Below, piece by piece: positions 23,201-35,083 of a DNA stretch of 64,000 nt (the first letter of the stretch is position 1; each line of letters starts with the position of its first letter). The notes under the pieces were generated by a model. That model was given only the letters and a program-made list of their open reading frames with translations, was not told the origin of the DNA and made no database searches. The translations under genes were made by a program, and so were the position numbers. Source of the stretch: Ilyonectria destructans (lineage: Eukaryota; Ascomycota; Sordariomycetes; Hypocreales; Nectriaceae); the NCBI GenBank assembly GCA_020740775.1, contig JAHEWK010000006.1:2294001-2358000 (forward strand). Direction: 5' to 3'.

Positions 23201-25508
23201 GCAGATGCACCAGTATCTCGACCAGCCGGAATACGCACAGCACCTGAGTCTCGACAACCCGTTTGTGGAAACCTGCATGCCCTCGTACACCTTGGTGGGC
23301 GAGGTTGACGTGCCACTGAAGGCAGTCTTCGAGAGCCGGGTTCAGGATTCCACGCTGGATGTTCTCTCCCCGTATACGTCCCACGTTGTCGGTATTATCA
23401 AGCTCTCCTTGGAGCCATCGCATGCACGTGCACCAACGAACACCTTGAAATTCAACGTCGTCATGCATGAGCTGATTGGTTTTGCCGAGCGAGAAGGCAC
23501 TGAGGTGCACGCCCAACTCTTCATTCCTGGCATTTCCGAGGAGGATGGAATCACTACAACACAGATGATCAAAGATTTCGACGAGGGGCCGATCCGATTC
23601 GAGAGCGTTCATAGCATGAGTGTTCCCCTCTTTGCGCCCCAGGATGTGACACTCAGAGTGGCTATTTTTGCCAAGGTGTCGACGATGCATTTGGACAAAC
23701 TCCTTAGCTGGGACGACATGAGGGATGCGGTGCCGATGAAGAGCGACCCCAAGGGAACTCGGATCAACGAGTCGCAGTTTTTCACGCAGGAAAAACATGA
23801 TCTGCTCTCTCGTGTTCAGATCATGGAGCTCAATGAGATGGGCGAGTATGCTGCCGTGGAGGTGACGCAGACCAGCGAGCTGGATACTGGGACATTCCAA
23901 CTGCATCAAGGCCTGCAAAGAAGAATTGGCATCAACATTTCCCACAGTTCGGGCGAAGCCCTGCCTTGGGGAGATGTCTCTGCTGTCCGTGTCGGGAAGA
24001 TTCGACTGGTGGACTCCGCTGGAAAGACCCCTGATATGGCTTCAAATGACCCCGAACTTACGCTCAAGCTGTCTTCGAGCCCAGTCTTTCGCGAGAATGC
24101 CAACGGTACCCGGAACATTGCCATATACGCCCAGTGGGACTCGAGTATGCACAACTCGCTCCTACTCGACAGGGTGACTGCGGACAAGTATCGTGTCCAG
24201 ATGTCAATTTCTTGGGAGATCAGTTCAGAGAAGCTGGCCGAGCCAATGAAGTTCTCACAAAAGGTCTGCGTCCAGATCATGTCGAGATCCTTTGTGCGCC
24301 AAACCTCAGTCTTTACGTCCCTCTTTCAAAATGTTAGGTTTGTGCGGTCATCGACCGGCATTTTCACGCTGACCATGCGACCTGCTCCCATCAAGAGAAT
24401 CGGTGATCTGTGGAGGATGAATAGCCAGCATGATTATGTCAAGGGAGAGGAGAACTTGACCACCTGGACTCCTCGCGGAGTGTCCTTGGTGGGTGATTTT
24501 ATCCTGGCGCGCAAGAAGAAGAAGCGAATGGCAGAGATGGGGGCAACTCAAACAGTTCTCTCGAAACTTGGACTGGATGGCACCAACGACAAGTCTGCCC
24601 AGGATGAACCTGAATCGGAACCCTCTCCGGAGCTGAAGCCCATCATCCCGGATGACGATGACCTCCTCATCGATACCCCTGACACTTCCCAATCCCCTCT
24701 CGATGAAGATGAATTTTTGGATGGGGAAGCCGAGGGAGCAGATGGAGTAACTGAGATAGCCGAGGAGGAAGACACCATCAAAGTGGAGGAGGTACAGCCT
24801 AAGCCTGAATATGACGAAGAAACGACGGATCTTCTTGGGAGGTGCCTCAAACTCTGGAAGAAGTATCCAGATCCGCTGGTCAGCATCCTGAGCCCAGCAA
24901 ACACGGCGCCACCTACGAATGGTGTGACGAGCGACTTGCCGCCGCCGCCTACTCTTATTACAACCATTATTAGGGTGCCCAAGAACCCCAAGGTGTTGAA
25001 GGGAGGGTACCTGTTGATACCAAACAGCGATTCGACGCGGTGGGTTAAGCGGTTTGTGGAGTTGAGAAGGCCGTACCTTCACATCCATTCTGCGACAGAT
25101 GGTGATGAGGTTGCGCTGGTGAGCTTGCGAAATTCGCGTGTCGATAGTCAGCCTGGAGTGCTGGGTCTCCTACATGGTCCAGATGACTATGATGCTCCGC
25201 AAGGCCAGAATGCGGGAGCCGATTTCACACCGGGTCACCGACGTACAGGGTCGGGTCGCGTTATCTCCACTATCTGGACGGGCACGGGCGGGGGAGGCTC
25301 GCATGGGGATGGTCCCGGACTCCAGCGTCTCAGCGAACGAATGCAATCAGCTGTATTTGCTATATATGGTACGGACAACACGTGGCTCTTTGCGGCGCGG
25401 AGCGAGCGGGACAAGATGGATTGGATCTTCCGGATTGACCAGACATTCATGTCGAGCAACGATAGCGTCCCTGGCAGCGGAGTGGCCAGCCCCTTTCCTG
25501 GATACTAA
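20284..25508 (+). CDS. uncA: Kinesin-3 motor protein (UncA/Unc104/KIF1A type)
   Basis: Two exons, 20284-20347 and 20404-25508, with a 56-nt intron (GTAGGT...ctaac...CAG); 1722 aa. The N-terminal motor carries the P-loop GQTGSGKS (102-109), switch I NETSSRSH (215-222) and switch II DLAGSER (252-258), with a Lys-rich loop (GGKKKKGGG) before the last motor strands. It is followed by a coiled-coil neck, an FHA domain (~505-595), a long coiled coil, the KIF1-type central region, an acidic linker, and a C-terminal PH domain (~1551-1713). Fungal members of this group move early endosomes toward microtubule plus ends; the PH domain binds membrane phosphoinositides. The ATG at 20284 is chosen because the motor starts within ten residues (KVVVRVRPF). 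The symbol follows the Aspergillus nidulans gene; the Neurospora counterpart is called kin-2. Confidence 0.95.
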
Positions 25509-28500
25509 TTCTTGAAGGGGGAGTGAGTGAATGGGGTTATGACTTGAAACGTTCTCTCATTTCAGCATATAACTTTTCTTTTGTCACGTTTGGCGGTGAA
25601 TTAGATGAGATGAATTATACCCCCGAAGAATGAGGAGGGAAACGCCGCTGATGTAGGAGTACTGTTCAAAAGAACCTGGATATAGGTAGGCTCGAGAAGT
25701 CTGGATGCCGATGTGGGCGCAGGCCCCAAGGCGGCGAGCACTCGAGTTAGAATCCAATTTGGATAGGACTATAATGTGAACGAATATTATCATATCGGGT
25801 TCCAACTTGTCCTGAACTTGGAGTTTCTCTGCGCGATTCTGCTCACTGCACAAGCACCGGAAGCTAGAAGTCGCTGGTCATGTTTTGAGAGACCGATACT
25901 GACTAACTGAGACTGCACGACGATCAATTCACTAGTCCCGGGAGTCGTGGTGTGGCATTGCCGTACGAGATGATTCAAGGGATTGCCTGAAGGACACTTA
26001 CTGTGGCTGCTTGCTTGCCTTCTCAACTGGGTGAAACGTGCATACTAACGACGCAGCCGTATGGGGAGCCGGGTGAAAGTGCATCACAGTAGCGTTTAAT
26101 AATTCCGTGGCAGCACAGAAGGAGGCGTGCCCTAAATACCAACTTTCTACGGACTAGGTACTCCGTACTACAACAGGTAATGTCATTCGTAAGCGATGCT
26201 ATTCGCTATCCGCAAGCAGGCGTTTGAGCCGGCCGTTAGGTAATAATTCTGTGTAGCTTGTTGCTTGCTTTTTGACAGCCCCGAGCATCAACGGAGTGGC
26301 CTTTTTCGGTTAGATGGGCCCCGAGACAGATTGCTTTCCCATGCTGTCGATCGCGGTTCACAGACGGGCCGTTTTAATTTAGGGGAAAGGCTAACGCCGC
26401 CGACGACGCAATGCAATTGTGGAAACGTCCAATGTGAGCAAAAGGGGGCAAATTAGGGAGGGCATCGAAGGGTTTGGGCGTGAGCGGAGAGGAGAAGGAA
26501 GAGGAGAAGGAAGAGGAGACAGAAGGTAAAGTCAGGCCATAGAAGGCAACGAAAGAGAGACAGCGGGGGGACAGGATGCTAGCAAACAAGCCAGAGAGGC
26601 CCGCATGCGGCGATACGACGGTTTAGACCCGACGGCCTTTAGACCCGGCGCGTTGGAGGAGCCAGGAACCAGGTTGGAGGAGAGCCAGGAGGGAGCCAAG
26701 AGCCAAGAGCTAGGAAGTGGCCCAGGTACGAACGATGTAAGGGACGGCGAGGTGCTGTTGAGCAAGGGCCTGCTAAGCGGCACATAGAGGCGGTCCAGTC
26801 CAGTTGCGCGCTGGAATCGAGTGACAAAGAGCGCAGTGTCGTGCTAAATGATTGCCATGGGCATGGCAGCATCTCCACGGAGCAGCCCGAGCGAGCGTGC
26901 TGTGGATGAGGAGGTGGATAGCTGAGCGCGGGGAACAACCTAATAAGGGCGCCTCCACTGACATCCACTAACATCCACTAATAACATCCACTAATCCTCC
27001 ACTCTCTCGCCCTGCGTTGCTCAAGCGCACCTCATACCAAACCTCACAGAACACCGAACACGCCCGCCGCTTGGCTGCGCTCGGGTGGAGGTGGAGGTGG
27101 AAGCCGGAGCAAGGGGGGGAAGGTATGCGGCTAATGTTGGATTAGAGGAGGGGATTTCTAAGCTGTGGCCGAAGAGGTATGAGGTTGCGAATAGTACCTC
27201 AAGTACACTGCAACGTGCGTTTGCTGGCGGAGGAGCGGGATGCTACAGAGGAAAGGGAGGGGGTGGCTAGCTAAGCATACATCCATGGTGCCGGGTCCGA
27301 GGCATTGGCGGACCCAGCGGAGTGGATGTGATGGGATGGGATGTGAGGACGGGATGTGGGATGGATGGAAAGAGAATCGGGCACGTTCCGGCATCTCTCT
27401 CTCTCAGAGAAAAGAACCCGAGGCAATGGAGAGGTTACGTTACGTTACAAGCAGCATCACTCCATCTGCAACATGGAAACAGCAAGGATCAAGGGCCTCG
27501 GAGGTAATGGAAGAAACGACGTGGGATGAACAACTCTCTCTCTCCACACGCGAGACCGAGGCTCAAAACGAGATGAGACGTGCTTCGAGACGAGGTTGGC
27601 CTCCCCACGAGCCCGAGATAAGAGATTCTGCATGGCACGGGGCATGGGTATTGCACAGGACATGCATGGACGTGCCATACTATGTAAATTACGCTGCTCG
27701 GTCCGATCACCTTCTGTCGGTAATGAAGCTGACCAAACGAGCGCAGGGGAGCAAGCAACATGATACGACGCTGAGCTGTGTTGGGGATCATGGTGATCCC
27801 GAGACAGACCCAGATGGTCGGTAATTGTCCTTCCACCTCCCGGATCATCTTCATGGGCGCCTCTGCGCCTCTGAACCCACCCCTGCACAGCGTCCGTTCC
27901 GCTGGGACAGCTGGCAATGGGTTTATACACGAAATCGTCTCCTTTGGACGAGGCGCCACTAATCAACGGAAATGATGGCATGGAGTTGAAGAGAGATGCC
28001 CTGTGCGTGCTTGGCCGCCCCGGGTGCTCTGGCCGTCTGTTCCGCCGTGATCCAGTGCTACAGACTACCTACCTAGGGAGGTACCTAAATTAGGGACAGT
28101 GAATGCAGCAAGTGGTTCGTGCTGTGTCCCCACACGACCGGAATGGCACAATCCCGCCCGTAGAATTGCTAGTATGCGCCGGCGCCCACAACGAGGCTTG
28201 TAGCGCGTACTGGATGCGAATAGAGCGGGCTGTAGGACGCCAGGTAGCCTGGACATAACCCGTAGTATGGACACTTGCACTCTTGACCACTTGCACGCTG
28301 GGATGGACAGCGCACCACACCACATACCAAGCCCGGTCCCAGGCTGGCGGGCCACACCCCGGGCTAAGTTAACTACTCCACCGCGAACTCAACTGCTTCC
28401 GTCACAGCGGTGAACCTGGGAGAGCTTCCTAGTTTCTAGTTTGCTGCCGTACTATGTATCTGGGGTCCAGGATTAAACAAGCAACACCCGAGACGGAACA

Positions 28501-29935
28501 TGAGCGTTTGGTCTTGCTATGGGCACAGAAGGTAGCGCGCACGGCGGCGGGCGGGGGAAGCGGGAGAAGAACTCGGGAGGGAGAAAACGAATGAGCTTTG
28601 CGAAAATGGGAAAAAGCAACGCGCAAAGAGCAACGGCGTCTTGGCCTGCTTTGGCCCCAATGCAAACAAGGTCTCTAGGCCTCTGCTCCGGTCAGCACCG
28701 CTGCCAAGCGCCCCTGGCTTCTCATGCCACTACCCTTGCCTCCATGTCTACTTGCCTAGGACGGAAAAATGGGCTGCTCTCCAAGGGCATGTAAGCTAGA
28801 GTTGACGGCTAAAGAGGCAATTGACGCTCTTGGCGTCAGTACCGACAATGGGGGAGGACCCGACAAATCCAGCCCAGGGCACGAACGTCGTCCCAGCGCC
28901 AAGGCATCGGAGAGAGATTGACTACTTTCTTTTTTCGGCGGATGAGGCTTTGACGTTTGGGGGTGTTGGGGGCGGTGGTGTGTACTACGTATGGTTGGGG
29001 GAGACCCTGGTTAACCGGAATGGACACAGAAATCACCCGGCAAGGGAGCTAAGGCGGCCGGGAGTCGATTGATGCACCGCTATGTACGTATTGGGAACTG
29101 CGCCGGTACTTTTTGTCTTATTGTTCTTCTCTTAATAATCGGCGCATGTGTCATCTGGCGGAACCATCGGAGAGGCTTTGAAACCACCAAACACCGATCC
29201 CTCCGAGGCCCCATGTCGTCGGGTTAGAGAAAAAAGACGGGAGGCCGGAATAGCGGCTCGAGATATACATTAAGCAGTACATTAGCGGGAGTCGCTTTGG
29301 GGTTGGACGGGGGGATTCAGGACTATTCGCCGTCGTAGTGCATGCTGTAGCGCTCGAGAAGGGACAGAGTTCGAGTTCTTTTTACGGAATAGATACTACC
29401 GGCCCCTCGAGGCTAGGCCCGGCATTAATTGGAGCTTGGCAGTACCGAGCCTGTACTAAATTAACTACGTAGGATGGCGCGCCTGCTGAAGACAAAAGAC
29501 AGGCAGACAGACAGGAAGAGAGAGAGCACAACACATTGGATAGTAGGATATGTATTCGCGGACGGGCGTATGAGCCAAAAGGTCCGTGTCCAGTTCGGCT
29601 CATGCACGGCATGCCATGGCTTCTTTCAGCCTGAGACACCGCAACCACCACGTAGCAAGGTACGCACTCTGTTTGTAGCACACACTCTGACGTCGCCAAC
29701 TAACACGAGGCTAAAGCTGGGCTAAGCCGGGGGCACGGACAAAACATGCCCGCCTAAAAGGAAGGCTACGAAGAAGACGTTCGGCAACTAGTTGCTAGGG
29801 TTGCATAGGTATCATTAGCCTGGCGTTTCGGGAGGATGATGAGGGAGTTCTTGCTTCTCTAGTCCTGGGGTCTCGGTTCAATACAGAATTGATGCAACGA
29901 TCGATCGACCGCCGTCCCGTCTTCTAGGGCTCAGC
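25509..29935. other. Gene-free region
   Basis: It follows the kinesin stop codon. Frames are short or low-complexity (longest 194 codons, 27240-27824, with no family resemblance). Small direct repeats of ACATCCACTAA occur at about 26960-26995 and GGGATG-type repeats near 27330-27370. I see no RNA gene or mobile element. Confidence 0.5.
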
Positions 29936-32417
29936 ATGTTTCTCCCTCTCTCCCTCTGCCTCACGCTCTCTTTCCCCCTCTTTTGTATCCCCCAGACGCC
30001 ATCCCCATCCATCTACCACATCTCACCTCCCACACAACCCAAAGTCTCGGAGCAACACATACGGCCGCCCTTGTATGTTACCAATCCCGTGCAGTTGGTT
30101 CCTTGCCCCGTGTCCTCCCTGCACCAGCCTTTTGCAAAGTGCGGGTTTTGCCGTCTGCTTTTTCTTTCCTTCTTACCGTCTTGCATTCTCGCATTGCACT
30201 GCAATTTCCCACACCCCCCCCTTCCCTGCCTGCAGGCGAAAGATCGACGGGTGGCATTTTCTCCGTCCACACAGAGGCGGACACGGCGCAACGTGTAACC
30301 CACGCCGCACAAAACATTTACTTGTCTCTTCCCTCTGGTTCAGATCAAACAAAAAACCCCAACCGGTCATCCAATCGGCCGTCACCCACCCGCGTTTTTT
30401 TCTTTTGCCTGTTCTTGTCTCACACCCCTCCCCCCTCCCTGAACAAAGTGTCCCAGATCTCCCCGGTGCCGTCAATTTCCAAGCCTCCGGGAACGGGTTG
30501 CGCTTCCCGACCCAAACCACCGGATCCCGGCCCCAGTCCCTTGTTTTAGCTTACCCAAGTCGCTGGGACGCCTCTGAGCGGCCGAATTTCTTGTGAGCGA
30601 AGAAGGAGGCTGGTCTGTAAGTTAGCTTAGGTGTTTTCCTGTCTGGTCTTTGATATTGGGAACCTGGACTCGGTTATAGAGTGCCAGTTAGGGGCGCTGG
30701 CTCTCGCCATCTCATCTCGCACGCGCCATAACGCACCACGCAGACACTAATACATCGCAAGCAACACGCAACTTACACACCACGAACAGTTCCCAACCGT
30801 GCGGTCCTGGCCAAGCCGATAGAAGGGCTAAAAGGGAAGAAGAAGGAGAGAGAGAGAGACCCCCCTATAATTCAATCCCGTCCCACCGGAACCTGCTCGG
30901 TGCTTGGGAGGGAGTCGAGGGACCCTTGCCTCTGAGCTGACGCAAGTCGCCGAGTTTGGGAATAGGTGTCGCCCGCACCAAAAAGCCCCGGCCGCCTGGG
31001 GTGTCTCAGTGGTGCGCACGGCGTGTGTGTAGGTGGTTGTTGGTGGACGACAGCGATTCCCGCTTCTCCCGTAGCGCTTCACGGCGCGGCCACCACAAGC
31101 CACAAGCCCTCCCCTTCATTCCCATCGTCGACTCTGCGGCTTCCTTTTTGGTAGACGGAGCAGCCGGACAAACAAACTGGCACACGGACACGGACACGGA
31201 GGCTTGTTGCTTGGACCTTGGCTTGCTCCGAGACAGGCATCATCATCCTCCCCGTTCCCGCCGCCCAATATCACGGCGGCCTCGCTGTCTCACACACACG
31301 CCCTCAAATATCCGACAGGCTGGGTCATACAAATTCCCAGCGGCCACTGACCAGGAGGGTACGGCACCCAGACCCAAAACGGGACCCCCCAAACACGACC
31401 CAGAGACCAGGTTGCGTAAAGATGGGGCGCACCAGGCCGGGCTGGGCTGGGCTAGAAAGCCGAGTCAGATACCCGTCCCAGACTGCTGGGTCCTGTGTGC
31501 TTTTTGCGCTGCCGCGAGTGTCGACTGAGTTGCCGTCTTTTTTGGCCGTGTCTTGATCCTGTCTTGATCTTGTCTCGTATTGTCTCTGCGCTTGTTATTA
31601 GGCTCTTTGAGGCGGGCCGTAACGCACTCTCTCCCTCCCTTTTTCGCTTTCCCGGTGGGGTATCATCCCCATCTCATCGTCGTTGCCTCTGTCTTCCCCA
31701 TCTCCGGCTTCATCTCCCGCGCTCCTCGGTCAAGGCTCCCCGGTTCTCGTACTTGGCAAACCGACTCCTCGTCCTTTTGCTTCTTTTCTTTTTTAAAGCT
31801 ATCTGTCCCTCTACTTAGACCGCCCCTCTCGCCCTCTCGCCCTCTCGCCCTCTCGCCCTCTCGCCCTGATCACCTCCAATACCCGCTCACTTACTCGCTC
31901 ATCAACAATCCTCATTCGGAAACTCCCTGCAACGGCCGCACCACCACCACGCCCACTGTCTTCTCTCCCTCACTTCGCCGATCCATATCCACACCTGTCC
32001 ACACCGCACATAAGCTCGCCATCTGCCGCCTTTCCACTCGCATCCTCCCCCTAGACTTTGTCTCTTTGGGCGACTCGCATTATTTTCTCTCTCGCCCCCT
32101 GGACATTCCCGACTCTAACGGCTTTCGTCCATCGGCAACTTTTCTCAACCGCTTTTCCGAACCGCATTCCCATATCCCGCACCTTTGGTTCACCCCCTCA
32201 TATTACGAGACCACCCAATTCCCTTGTGTGTGGGGTGGTGGCCTCTGCGTTACCATTCTGACGGGTCGCTTGCTTCGCTTGCATCAGCATCCTACCGCTT
32301 CTGTCCAATGGGCTAGGCCATTCGAATCTGTGGATTCTGTGCTTCTGCTGCTTCTATTGCTTCTGCCGCTTCTACCGCTTCCGTGATTGCTCCGCATTTC
32401 CACCAGCCAAAGAGATC
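29936..32417 (+). promoter_or_regulatory. Long pyrimidine-rich leader/promoter of the LaeA-like gene
   Basis: About 2.5 kb immediately before the methyltransferase ATG is strongly C/T-rich on the plus strand, with blocks such as CTCCCTCTCTCCCTC and the octamer repeat at 31824-31867. This composition is common in promoters and 5' leaders of regulated genes in filamentous ascomycetes. Several plus-strand frames (the largest 31580-32386) follow from the shortage of stop codons in such sequence and would act as upstream ORFs if transcribed. A transcription start cannot be placed from sequence. Confidence 0.45.
31824..31867 (+). repeat. CCCTCTCG octamer tandem repeat
   Basis: Five perfect head-to-tail copies of an 8-base C/T-rich unit followed by a partial copy, inside the pyrimidine-rich leader of the LaeA-like gene. 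Confidence 0.9.
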
Positions 32418-33873
32418 ATGTCGAGGCCACCTCTTCCGTCCAACGACTCGGACGACATGTCCAACTCGTCGCCATCCACCATGAACCACTTTCAGTTTAC
32501 CTTTAACTGCTCAGCTGCAAACTCTGCCCAAAATAGTTTTATTGAGCCCGATGTGTGTATTCATTCCTTCCCCTCCCTCATCAAGCTGTGTCGTTCAGCG
32601 GTCACCGCCGCCCCCACCTCGTCTTGTACATGCCAAAGGGGCTCTTACTGACTGGTGATTTCACCCATACAGCCCGATGCACAGGACATGTAAGAACAGC
32701 CGTCTAGACCTGACACTTCGAACCCTTGACTGATCCTATCTAGCAGGGACTCAGAGTCCTTGACAGACAGTGTCCAAGACTTCCCTGAAGAATTCGGTCG
32801 AACGTACCATGCTTACAGAGCAGGCTGTGAGTTTCGACCGCTGCCCCATTGGGAGACACCGCCCTCCGAAACTGACTTTCACTTCAGCGTATGCCTTCCC
32901 CAACGACCAGTTGGAACGGGATCGACTGGAGCTCCAAAACGATGCCCTCGTGAAACTCTTTGGTGGACGACTCTTCTTTGCCCCCTTATCGAAACGGAAC
33001 CCGCCTCGTACCATCCTCGACATCGCTACCGGACTGGGTGACTGGGCAATCAAGATGGGCGACGAGTTTCCCCAGTCCGAGATTATTGCAACTGATCTCT
33101 CCCCAATACAGCCTCGGAATGTACCCCCAAATGTTAGCTTTTATGTTGAAGACTCGTATGTCACCCCGTATCCTGCTACGTTTCTGGCCAGTGTCCTGCC
33201 GTTGCTGACCCCCTTCTGTAGCTCGCAGCCGTGGGACTACACCGATAAATTCGATTACATTCACACTCGGATCACGGCGGGTTGCTGGTCGTCTTTCCAG
33301 GAGCAAGTCGCAGAGCAGGCTTTCGAGTCGCTCAGCCCCGGCGGCTATTTCGAATCCCAGGAGTACGATGCCATTGTGGCTTGCGACGACGAAACCCTCG
33401 ACCCGGAAGGCCCCATGGCTCGGTGGTTTCATGACTTGAGAGTCGCCTCGGACGCCATGGACCGTCCTGTCGTCCTTGCCGCCACGCTACGAAAAACATA
33501 CGAGGAGGTTGGTTTCGTTGATATCCAAGAGCGCATCTTCAAGATGCCTATGAACGGTTGGCCCAAGGACGAACGTCTGAAGGAGCTGGGCCGGATGTGG
33601 GAGAGAAATTTCTTAACAGGACTGAGCGGCTTCTCCTTTACGCTCTTCAACCGAGTCTTTGGGAGAACCCCAGCGCAAATAGAGGTGAGCCAGAGAAAGG
33701 ATTGAACAACCCCTTTTGGGAAAATAACTGATCGAGCTTCTTAGGTGTCACTCGTCGACGTGCGGCGAGACCTTATCGACACTCGGATCCACGCATATAT
33801 ACCCATTTACGTTGTGACTGGACGCAAGCCCTTCCCCGGCGAAGGACCCATACCCCCTGTGGCATTGTCTTGA
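32418..33873 (+). CDS. LaeA-like SAM-dependent methyltransferase
   Basis: Six exons: 32418-32552, 32673-32689, 32747-32826, 32888-33155, 33222-33684, 33745-33873 (introns 120, 57, 61, 66 and 60 nt); 363 aa. Exon 2 is only 17 nt. The reconstruction gives the LaeA-family order: disordered N-terminus, FGRTYHAYRAGSYAFPND segment, the cofactor-binding motif DIATGLGDWAI (about residue 121), DLSPIQP, then a SQPWDY...FDYIHTR block and a C-terminal IHAYIPIYVVTGRKP. LaeA proteins are nuclear regulators of secondary metabolism and development, acting with velvet proteins. The glycine motif reads ATGLGDW rather than the GTG of classical LaeA, so this may be a paralogue (LaeA-like/TAM-type methyltransferase) rather than LaeA itself. 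No secondary-metabolite cluster is adjacent. The start at 32418 is the first ATG in frame; ATGs at codons 14 and 22 are alternatives. Confidence 0.85.
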
Positions 33874-34294
33874 GCAAATATACCCATCGTTGGGGTCGAC
33901 AATCACCCCGACCAGATGATAATAAGAGGAGCTGTGCATATGGCGGAGGGATGAAGGAGCCACGATGTGCGAGTTGGCATCATCCCCAGCAGACGGAAAA
34001 CCAAGAGTGCAAGAAGCGCTCAGCATGCCATGGCGGTTGGTTTTTAGACATTCATACCCATGATACCCTGAGCGAGAATGAGTACCCATAATGTTGAATG
34101 ACATGCATGATTAGAGACGGACGATATTATTCTAGATTCTGCAGACACAATCAAGAAACACACTCTGCTTTTCTTAGGGTTGTTCCCTTGCGACTGTATG
34201 TCGCCTTGTCCGTCTTACTTTCTCATCTTTCTTGTCTCTATGTGTTGTCCATGGGGATGATGATCCCGTGCCAAGCATTCATCCCAATACTAAG
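33874..34294. other. Short tail-to-tail spacer
   Basis: It lies between the 3' ends of the methyltransferase and the DUF985 gene. No coding or RNA feature is seen; it probably holds both 3' UTRs. Confidence 0.5.
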
Positions 34295-35083
34295 TCACAT
34301 TTCCTCTTTCGCTTTCCCGACTCTGAGCTCGACCGCCTCCCCAATCTCCACCGTCTCTCCAGAGTTGACCTCGGGCGCATCGGATTCCTCGGAGCTGTCC
34401 GTCAGCTCCTCTGCCTTTTCGCTCTTTCTAGCAAGCCAGCCCAAAGACATGGCTTTACTCTCGGGCACAAGCTCCCCTAGGCGGCGCTCAGAGAGGAATT
34501 CATGGTCGGCGTACTCAAACCCGGGCACCACCGTTTCTGAGATGAGAAGACCGTCGGGTTCCTGAGCGCCTCCCCCGGCCATGTTCTCTTCGGTGTCGAG
34601 CAGGTAACTGGCCTTCCACACGCCCCCTTCGACGACCCACTGCAGCCGCTCGCCACGTTCGACTGCATGGCCGACGATGAAGGACTCGACTCGGCCATCA
34701 AGGTGGAGCAGCACGTAGCGCCCACGCCCGCGGTGCAGCGTGTGAATGATCCGGCTGCGGTTGCGGTGGAATCGGCCTAGGGGACTGCGGTGCGTGAGGA
34801 AGTAGAAGATGGAGGTCGACAGGCGGCGAACTGCAGGATCGAAGCCGGGACGAGAGGGCACAGCCTGAGAGGCAGGCTCTCCAGATAGGGGGTTCAGGGG
34901 GTAGGGCGAGGGGATGGTCTTGGTGTCCTCGTCGGTCTGACTGAAGTAGCCGCCTTCGACGTGAGGGAGCAGGTCGAGGATTTGGATGAGAGCTGTTGTT
35001 TTGGAGGACTCTGGCTCGGAAGACGGGGTGAAGACGGGTTTGAGGGCGTCGAGGGCGACTTCGTTGAGTATGTATTCACCCAT
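34295..35083 (-). CDS. DUF985 (cupin_5) family protein
   Basis: Single exon, 262 aa. The protein shows the DUF985 cupin pattern: LLPHVEGGYFSQT (about 38-50), STSIFYFLT, a FHRNRSRIIHTLHRGRGRYVLLHLDG-type strand pair, and the late TVVPGFEYADHEFL segment. The family includes yeast YML079w, a jelly-roll cupin of unknown substrate. The C-terminal ~45 residues are an acidic Glu/Ser-rich extension beyond the domain. A TTG at 35101 would add six residues, but ATG 35083 (in ACCATGG) is the natural start. The gene is divergent from OMA1, with a shared 1.1 kb upstream region. Confidence 0.85.
   Translation of the reverse strand: MGEYILNEVALDALKPVFTPSSEPESSKTTALIQILDLLPHVEGGYFSQTDEDTKTIPSPYPLNPLSGEPASQAVPSRPGFDPAVRRLSTSIFYFLTHRSPLGRFHRNRSRIIHTLHRGRGRYVLLHLDGRVESFIVGHAVERGERLQWVVEGGVWKASYLLDTEENMAGGGAQEPDGLLISETVVPGFEYADHEFLSERRLGELVPESKAMSLGWLARKSEKAEELTDSSEESDAPEVNSGETVEIGEAVELRVGKAKEEM

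Noticed and set aside
22632..23945. 437-codon minus-strand frame
   Set aside because: It is antisense to the kinesin coiled-coil and central region; His/Leu-rich with no family features.
24348..25088. 246-codon minus-strand frame
   Set aside because: Antisense shadow of the kinesin C-terminal region.
31580..32386. 268-codon plus-strand frame ending 31 bp before the LaeA-like ATG
   Set aside because: It is a by-product of C/T-rich sequence; Ser/Pro/Leu low complexity, overlaps other frames, and includes the octamer repeat.
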